NCBI GenBank assembly: GCA_014377795.1
Contig: JACMOY010000304.1
Location: 1 to 12,762 of the forward strand
Length of the DNA stretch: 12,762 nucleotides
DNA from: Actinomycetota bacterium
GTDB taxonomy: Bacteria > Actinomycetota > Actinomycetes > Actinomycetales > Angustibacteraceae
Direction of reading: 5' to 3'
In this document: one piece after another, positions 8,337 to 12,762 of the stretch
Numbering within the stretch: position 1 is the stretch's first letter
Layout: each line of letters opens with the position of its first letter
Program-made: the position numbers and the translations under genes
Notes under the pieces: model-generated
Seen by the model: the letters and a program-made list of their open reading frames with translations, nothing else
Databases searched by the model: none
What the model was told of the DNA's origin: nothing

Positions 8337-8962
8337 GCGCTGGAGCGCGGGTGGTCCTCGCGACCCGCAACGCGCACAAGGTGGTCGAGCTGCGCGAGAT
8401 CCTGGCTGAGCTCGTCGTCGGAACCGGGATCGACCTGGACGTCGCCGTCGTCGGGATCGCGGACGTCTCGGCCGCACCCGACGTGGTCGAGTCCGGCGTC
8501 ACCTTCGCCGAGAACTCGCTGCTGAAAGCCCGAGCCGCTTGTGCCGCAACGGGTCTGCCTGCGCTGGCCGACGACTCGGGACTGGCGGTGGATGTGCTGG
8601 GCGGGTCACCCGGCGTGTTCTCGGCGCGGTGGTCCGGCGGAGGTGGGGACGCCGCCAACGTCGCGCTGCTGCTGGCCCAGCTGGCCGACGTCCCGGACGG
8701 GCACCGCGCCGCGGCGTTCGTCTGCGCCGCGTCGCTCGTGACCCCCCTGGGCGACGAGGTCGTCGAGCACGGTCACCTCGCCGGCACCCTCGAGCGGGAG
8801 CCGCGTGGCACCCATGGCTTCGGCTACGACCCGATCCTGCGGGTCGACGCGACGCGCACCCTGGCCGAGCTGAACCCCGCCGAGAAGAACGCGATCAGCC
8901 ACCGGGGCCAGGCCCTGCGCGCCCTCGCACCGCACGTGCTGGCACTGCTCACCGGAGCCTGA
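8333..8962 (+). CDS. rdgB: RdgB/HAM1 family non-canonical purine NTP pyrophosphatase
   Basis: A 209-residue cytoplasmic house-cleaning enzyme that hydrolyses XTP and (d)ITP to the monophosphates and so keeps deaminated purines out of nucleic acids. Family motifs are [12 protein letters not shown] (9-20), [16 protein letters not shown] (53-68), [20 protein letters not shown] (79-98) with the metal-binding Asp pair, GFGYDPI (162-168) and SHRGQALR (189-196). The length is typical. The GTG start at 8333 overlaps the rph stop by 4 nt, and the protein begins just before the first conserved strand. The rph-rdgB pairing is common in actinobacteria (Rv1340-Rv1341). Confidence 0.96.
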
Positions 8963-9014
8963 CGCATCGCGGCAACTGCCGGGGCCCTCCACCGGGGCGT
9001 GTGATCCTTGAACC

Positions 9015-10559
9015 ATGCTGAGCCCGCGTCGCACCACTGCTACGTCCGCGGTGGTGGGCCTGCTCGCCGGCGCCCTGACCATCGGCGTCGCCGAGCTCGT
9101 GGCCGCCCTGCTGCAGCGCAGCGGTCGCGCCGGTGGCACGCCGTCCCCCGTCGTCGCGGTCGGCGGGGCGTTCATCGACCGCACCCCGCCATGGCTCAAG
9201 GACCTCGCGATAGCCACGTTCGGAACCGCTGACAAGACGGCGCTGCTCACCGGCATCGCTGTGGTGCTGGCCCTCGTCGCCGCCCTCGCCGGGGTGCTCG
9301 CGGCCCGCCGGCGCACGCTGGGCCTGCTCGTCGTGGTGCTGCTCGCCGGTGTGGGAGCCGCTGCCGTGCTGAGCCGGCCGGGCGCCGCCTGGCTCGACGC
9401 GTTCCCCACCGTGGCGGGCGCCATCGCCGGGCTGCTGTCGCTGGACGCCCTCACCGCTCGGGCGCGCGCCGCACAGCGGCCGGGTATGGCGGTCGACCGG
9501 CGCTCGTTCGTCCAGCTCGCGGTCGGCACCGGCGCGGTGGCGATCGTGGGCGGCGGCCTCTCGCAGCTGGTGGGCGGCGGCGGCCGCGCGGCCCAGGCCA
9601 GCCGGGCCTCGGTGGTGCTGCCCGCCCCGACGTCCGCGGCCACGGCGGCGCCGGCGTCCGCGACCGGCGTCGAGGGCCTTTCGCCGCTGGTGACGCCGGT
9701 CGACGCGTTCTACCGCATCGACACCGCGCTCGCCGTGCCGCAGGTGTCGAAGCAGGACTGGCGCCTGCGCATCCACGGTCTGGTGGACCACGAGGTCCAG
9801 ATCACGTACGCCGAGCTGCTGGCCCTGCCGCTGGTCGACCGGATGGTCACGCTGTCGTGCGTCTCCAACGAGGTCGGCGGCGACCTGATCGGCAACCAGG
9901 TGTGGCGCGGCCACCTGCTGCGCGAGCTGCTCGCGAAGGCCGGCCCGGCCAAGGACGCCGACATGGTGCTGTCCACCAGCGTCGACGGGTGGACGGCGGG
10001 CACGCCGCTGGACGCCCTGACCGACCCCGCGCGCGATGCGATGCTCGCCGTCGGCATGGACGGCGAGCCGTTGCCTCTCGTCCACGGGTTCCCGGTGCGC
10101 ATGGTCGTGCCGGGCCTGTACGGCTACGTCTCGGCCACCAAGTGGGTGGTCGACCTCGAGGTCACCCGGTTCGACCGGGCTCAGGGCTACTGGACGCCGC
10201 GCGGTTGGTCGGCCCTGGGCCCGATCAAGACCGAGTCGCGCATCGACGTCCCGCGCTCCGGGGCGAGCGTCAAGGCCGGCCGGGTCGCCGTCGCCGGTGT
10301 TGCGTGGGCGCCGCACCGGGGGATCGATGCGGTCGAGGTCAAGGTGGACGACGGCCCCTGGCAGCGGGCGGACGTCGGCACCGGCGGCAGCGCCGACACC
10401 TGGCGCCAGTGGGTCTGGGCGTGGGACGCGACCCCTGGCGACCACACGCTGGTGGTGCGGGCCAGTGACGGCACCGGTGAGGTGCAGACCGCCGAGCAGG
10501 CCCCGCCGGCTCCGGACGGCGCCACCGGCTGGCACACCGTCGACGTCACCGTCGCCTGA
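9015..10559 (+). CDS. Polytopic membrane-anchored molybdopterin oxidoreductase (sulfite oxidase family)
   Basis: A 514-residue protein in two parts. Residues 1-190 are membrane: TMs at about 11-33, 74-96, 101-120 and 131-147, then DRRSFVQ (161-167), a twin-arginine-like motif, and a fifth hydrophobic segment (165-187). Positive charges at the N-terminus, at RRR (98-100) and before the last segment put the C-terminal part outside the cytoplasm. After an Ala/Pro-rich linker, residues about 220-400 form the sulfite-oxidase-type molybdopterin domain, with RMVTLSCVSNEVGGDLIGN (276-294); Cys282 is the expected Mo ligand. Residues about 415-512 resemble the Ig-like dimerisation domain (GVAWAPHRGIDAVEVKVDDG). 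The electron acceptor and substrate are unknown; there is no haem motif. ATG 9015 follows a weak GATCCT element by 6 nt and has no Shine-Dalgarno. A close paralogue of its N-terminal part begins at 12298. Confidence 0.9.
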   Translation: MLSPRRTTATSAVVGLLAGALTIGVAELVAALLQRSGRAGGTPSPVVAVGGAFIDRTPPWLKDLAIATFGTADKTALLTGIAVVLALVAALAGVLAARRRTLGLLVVVLLAGVGAAAVLSRPGAAWLDAFPTVAGAIAGLLSLDALTARARAAQRPGMAVDRRSFVQLAVGTGAVAIVGGGLSQLVGGGGRAAQASRASVVLPAPTSAATAAPASATGVEGLSPLVTPVDAFYRIDTALAVPQVSKQDWRLRIHGLVDHEVQITYAELLALPLVDRMVTLSCVSNEVGGDLIGNQVWRGHLLRELLAKAGPAKDADMVLSTSVDGWTAGTPLDALTDPARDAMLAVGMDGEPLPLVHGFPVRMVVPGLYGYVSATKWVVDLEVTRFDRAQGYWTPRGWSALGPIKTESRIDVPRSGASVKAGRVAVAGVAWAPHRGIDAVEVKVDDGPWQRADVGTGGSADTWRQWVWAWDATPGDHTLVVRASDGTGEVQTAEQAPPAPDGATGWHTVDVTVA

Positions 10560-10590
10560 CGTCGGTACCGGCGGCCCGTTCGTCGGTGCA

Positions 10591-10600
10591 TGTCATGACA
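10591..10600. promoter_or_regulatory. Perfect palindrome TGTCATGACA, candidate operator
   Basis: A 10-bp perfect palindrome, AT-richer than its surroundings, that ends 4 bp before the -35 box of the M28 peptidase promoter. That position suits a regulator of that promoter. The binding protein is unknown and no second copy was noticed in the window. Confidence 0.4.
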
Positions 10601-10604
10601 GATC

Positions 10605-10633
10605 TGGACACAACCGTCACCGTGCGCTAGGAC
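10605..10633 (+). promoter_or_regulatory. Promoter of the M28 peptidase gene
   Basis: TGGACA (10605-10610, 5/6 to TTGACA) and TAGGAC (10628-10633) are separated by exactly 17 bp. Transcription would start at or within a few bases of the ATG at 10641, so the message is probably leaderless. The purine-rich AGGACGGAGGG just before the ATG could also act as a ribosome binding site if transcription starts earlier. This is the best -35/-10 pair in the window. Confidence 0.6.
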
Positions 10634-10640
10634 GGAGGGT

Positions 10641-12086
10641 ATGACGACCCCTGTGAACGGCCAGAGCCCCAACCGACGCACGTTCCTGTCCGCCGCCATC
10701 GCCGCCTCCGGTGTGGCGGTCGCGGCCCCCCTGGTGGGCGCCTCGCCGGCCGCGGCGGACGACCGTCCGAGCCGCGGCGACTTCCCGCACGGCCCGCCGG
10801 CCACCGCCCAGCGCGTCGACCGCGAGCTGGCGGCGCTGCTGAAGCAGGTCGACGCGAAGCGGATCGAGGCCACGATCAACGCCCTGGTGTCGTTCGGCAC
10901 CCGGCACACCCTCTCGTCCCAGACCGACCCCAGGCGAGGCATCGGGGCGGCGCGTGACTGGCTGTTCGACCAGTACCAGCAGATCGCGGCGACCTCCGGC
11001 GGCCGGATGACCGTCGAGATGCAGTCCTACGTCCAGCAGCCCGCCTCGCGCATCCCTACCGCCACCACGATCACCAACGTCGTCGCCACCCTGCGCGGCA
11101 CGAGCGACCCCACGCGCACGTACGTCGTCAGCGGTCACTACGACTCGCGCGTCACCGACATCCTCGACTTCACCGCCGACGCGCCCGGCGCGGACGACGA
11201 CGCCTCGGGCGTCGCGGTCGCGCTCGAGCTGGCCCGCCTGATGGCCACCCGCAGCACCGCGGCCACCATCGTGTTCGCCGCCGTCGCGGGCGAGGAGCAG
11301 GGCCTGTACGGGGCGACCTACCTGGCCAAGGCGCTCAAGGCCCAGCAGGCTGACGTCCAGGGGATGTTCACCAACGACATCGTCGGCAGCCCCCGGGCCG
11401 AGGACGGAACCCTCGACCGGCACACCATCCGCCTCTTCGCCGAGGGGGTGCCGTCGGCCGAGACGCCGGAGCAGGCGGCCGCACGGCGCTCGGTGGGCGG
11501 TGAGAACGACTCGTCCGCGCGTCAGCTGGCCCGGTTCGTCCGCGAGGTGGCCGACAACGGCGTGACCGGGCTGGACGTGCGCGTGGTCTACCGCCGCGAC
11601 CGCTACCTGCGCGGTGGCGACCACATCCCGTTCCTCGAGCAGGGCTTCCCGGCGGCGCGGTTCACCGGGCCGCGCGAGGACTACCGCCACCAGCACCAGG
11701 ACGTGCGGGTCGAGAACGGCGTCCAGATCGGCGACCTCCCGCAGTTCTGCGACGTCGACTACATCGCCGCGGTCGCGCGGGTCAACGGTGCGGCGCTGTG
11801 GTCGCTCGCCACCTCACCGGGCACCCCGCGCGGCGCCGCGATCCGCACCAACCGGCTCACCAACGAGACCGACCTGGTGTGGGAGCGCGGCACCGACCCC
11901 GGCCTGGCCGGGTACGAGGTCGTCTACCGCGAGAGCACCGCGCCGGAGTGGGAGCACGCGGTGCGGGTCGGCGACGTCACCGCGGTGACGCTGGACATCT
12001 CCAAGGACAACGTCTTCTTCGGCGTGCGAGCCGTTGACGGTGCGGGCCGGCACAGCCCGGCGGCGTTCCCGGTGCCGCGCGGGTAG
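10641..12086 (+). CDS. Tat-exported M28 family zinc metallopeptidase
   Basis: A 481-residue secreted protease. The N-terminus has a Tat signal: NRRTFLSA (11-18), a hydrophobic stretch to about 34, and an Ala-rich cleavage site (ASPAAA then Asp40). The M28 zinc peptidase domain spans about 75-385. Expected ligands are His166 in SGHYDSR, bridging Asp186 in GADDDASG, catalytic Glu218 and ligand Glu219 in AGEEQGLYG, Asp246 in TNDIVGS, and His350 in YRHQHQD; all are present, so the enzyme should be active. Residues about 395-478 (TNETDLVWERG, GLAGYEVVYRE, FFGVRAVDGAGRHS) look like a fibronectin type III domain. Co-catalytic M28 enzymes are mostly aminopeptidases, but the substrate is not determined here. 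It lies between two paralogous molybdoprotein genes, has its own promoter, and is followed by a strong hairpin, so it is probably monocistronic. Confidence 0.93.
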   Translation: MTTPVNGQSPNRRTFLSAAIAASGVAVAAPLVGASPAAADDRPSRGDFPHGPPATAQRVDRELAALLKQVDAKRIEATINALVSFGTRHTLSSQTDPRRGIGAARDWLFDQYQQIAATSGGRMTVEMQSYVQQPASRIPTATTITNVVATLRGTSDPTRTYVVSGHYDSRVTDILDFTADAPGADDDASGVAVALELARLMATRSTAATIVFAAVAGEEQGLYGATYLAKALKAQQADVQGMFTNDIVGSPRAEDGTLDRHTIRLFAEGVPSAETPEQAAARRSVGGENDSSARQLARFVREVADNGVTGLDVRVVYRRDRYLRGGDHIPFLEQGFPAARFTGPREDYRHQHQDVRVENGVQIGDLPQFCDVDYIAAVARVNGAALWSLATSPGTPRGAAIRTNRLTNETDLVWERGTDPGLAGYEVVYRESTAPEWEHAVRVGDVTAVTLDISKDNVFFGVRAVDGAGRHSPAAFPVPRG

Positions 12087-12153
12087 GCCCCGCGAGGGTC
12101 CCCGCGTTCGGAGTCGCACCCATCCGCGCGGGCCCGCCCACCGAAGCACTGCC

Positions 12154-12185
12154 GAGGCCCCGTCGTCCTCCCACGACGGGGCCTC
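12154..12185 (+). terminator. Strong hairpin terminator after the M28 gene
   Basis: A perfect 13-bp stem, GAGGCCCCGTCGT with ACGACGGGGCCTC, closes a 6-nt loop (12167-12172). It lies 68 nt after the M28 stop. There is no U-run after it, as is common for actinobacterial terminators. It should insulate the peptidase from the next gene. Confidence 0.8.
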
Positions 12186-12206
12186 AACTGCGTCCCGACC
12201 TCTCAC

Positions 12207-12222
12207 TGTGAGTCACGTCACA
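12207..12222. promoter_or_regulatory. Perfect CRP/GlxR-type site TGTGA-N6-TCACA
   Basis: TGTGAGTCACGTCACA matches the cAMP-receptor-protein consensus TGTGA-N6-TCACA at all ten positions, the half-sites known for E. coli CRP, mycobacterial CRP and corynebacterial GlxR. It sits 75 bp before the GTG of the second molybdoprotein gene. It overlaps a run of TCACN pentamers (starting 12213, 12218, 12223, with TCAG at 12228) and a second inverted repeat TCAC-N5-GTGA (12223-12235), so part of the match may come from local repetition. TCGACA (12239-12244), a 5/6 -35 match, would place the site near -60, the class I activator position, but no good -10 follows. Confidence 0.55.
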
Positions 12223-12297
12223 TCACATCAGGTGAGATTCGACAAGAAAATTCCGCAGTTGACCCATCCCTGACGCGATCCAGCGCGAAGAGAGGCC

Positions 12298-12762
12298 GTG
12301 AGCACCGTGCAGAACTCCTCGACCGCCACCGGGCGGATCACCGCCCCGCAGGCCGCCCTCGCGGGCCTGCTGGCCGGGGGACTGACGGTCGGTGTGGCCG
12401 AGCTGCTCGCCGCCCTGCTGGTCCGGTTCGGAGCGGGCGGCCAGGCCAGCCCCGTCGTGGCCGTTGGCGACGCGTTCGTCGACCGCACGCCCGGCTGGCT
12501 CAAGGACTTCGCCATCCGCACCTTCGCCAGCAACGACAAGGTCGTGCTGCTGGCCTCGGTCGGCGTGGTCCTGGCCGTCCTGGCCGTCGTCGCGGGCCTC
12601 GCGGCGCGGCGCCGGATCGAGGCGGGCGTCGGCGTCGTCGTCCTGCTCGGCGTCGTCGCGGCGGCCGCGGTCGCCACCCGCCCATCGGCCTCCCCGCTGG
12701 ACGTCCTGCCCACGGTGATCGGCGCGGTGCTCGGAATCCTCGCCCTGCAGCAGCTCGTGACC
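12298..12762 (+). CDS. Second polytopic molybdopterin oxidoreductase, N-terminal part (runs off window)
   Basis: 155 codons with no stop before the window end. The sequence is a clear paralogue of the membrane part of the protein at 9015-10559: GLLAGGLTVGVAELLAALL matches its first TM, SPVVAVGDAFVDRTPGWLKD matches its outer loop, NDKVVLL starts TM2, AARRR closes it, and LDVLPTVIGAVLGILAL matches TM4. The catalytic molybdopterin domain should follow beyond the window and is not seen, so the enzyme assignment rests on paralogy. The start is either GTG 12298 (chosen; AGAGAGG at 12289-12295 lies very close) or GTG 12307, for which the same purine run has better spacing. The protein differs from its paralogue at the extreme N-terminus, and DNA identity looks much lower than protein similarity, so the duplication is not recent. 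Confidence 0.82.
   Translation, partial: MSTVQNSSTATGRITAPQAALAGLLAGGLTVGVAELLAALLVRFGAGGQASPVVAVGDAFVDRTPGWLKDFAIRTFASNDKVVLLASVGVVLAVLAVVAGLAARRRIEAGVGVVVLLGVVAAAAVATRPSASPLDVLPTVIGAVLGILALQQLVT

Noticed and set aside
8949..11696. Long minus-strand open frames opposite the molybdoprotein and M28 genes (8949-10535 and 10617-11696)
   Set aside because: Translations are low-complexity His/Gln/Arg/Gly-rich shadows, and the plus-strand frames carry full protein-family motifs.
12078..12094. Small hairpin CGCGGG-TAGGC-CCCGCG around the M28 stop codon
   Set aside because: A 6-bp GC stem is common by chance here, and a much stronger hairpin at 12154-12185 explains termination.

Overview
The window is high-GC DNA with almost no spare sequence between genes, frequent GTG starts and 1-4 nt stop/start overlaps. 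It looks like the chromosome of an actinobacterium (Actinomycetota). The order pncB(-) / clpS - DUF2017 - murI - MBL hydrolase - rph - rdgB matches, as I recall it, the Mycobacterium tuberculosis region Rv1330c-Rv1341, with the Rv1333-Rv1337 block absent here. I cannot name genus or species from sequence alone.

Layout. (A) 1-3614 looks like a tyrosine/homogentisate catabolism neighbourhood. It holds the 3' end of 4-hydroxyphenylpyruvate dioxygenase, a convergent APC-type amino acid permease, and a divergent pair of genes: a DUF2510+RDD membrane protein overlapping homogentisate 1,2-dioxygenase. HPPD makes homogentisate and HmgA opens its ring; the permease may supply the amino acid. (B) 3619-8962 is a conserved housekeeping block: nicotinate phosphoribosyltransferase on the minus strand, then ClpS-DUF2017, MurI, a cyclic-nucleotide-phosphodiesterase-like MBL protein, RNase PH and the RdgB nucleotide pyrophosphatase. 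Most of these genes overlap, and the transcription units appear to begin at leaderless promoters. (C) 9015-12762 is an exported/envelope block: a polytopic molybdopterin oxidoreductase of the sulfite oxidase family, a Tat-exported M28 metallopeptidase followed by a strong hairpin, and the start of a second, paralogous polytopic molybdoprotein that runs off the window end.

Regulatory signals are unusually legible. Four starts (pncB, clpS, murI, rph) lie 6-7 nt after a TAGnnT -10 element, and the pncB and clpS -10 elements overlap each other. The M28 gene has a TGGACA-N17-TAGGAC promoter with a 10-bp perfect palindrome just upstream. The second molybdoprotein gene is preceded by a perfect TGTGA-N6-TCACA (CRP/GlxR-type) site.

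I see no CRISPR array, insertion sequence, phage gene, tRNA or rRNA, and no clearly new multi-gene system. The most interesting items are the duplicated five-TM molybdoproteins with an internal twin-arginine motif, the CRP-type site, and the overlapping divergent promoters.
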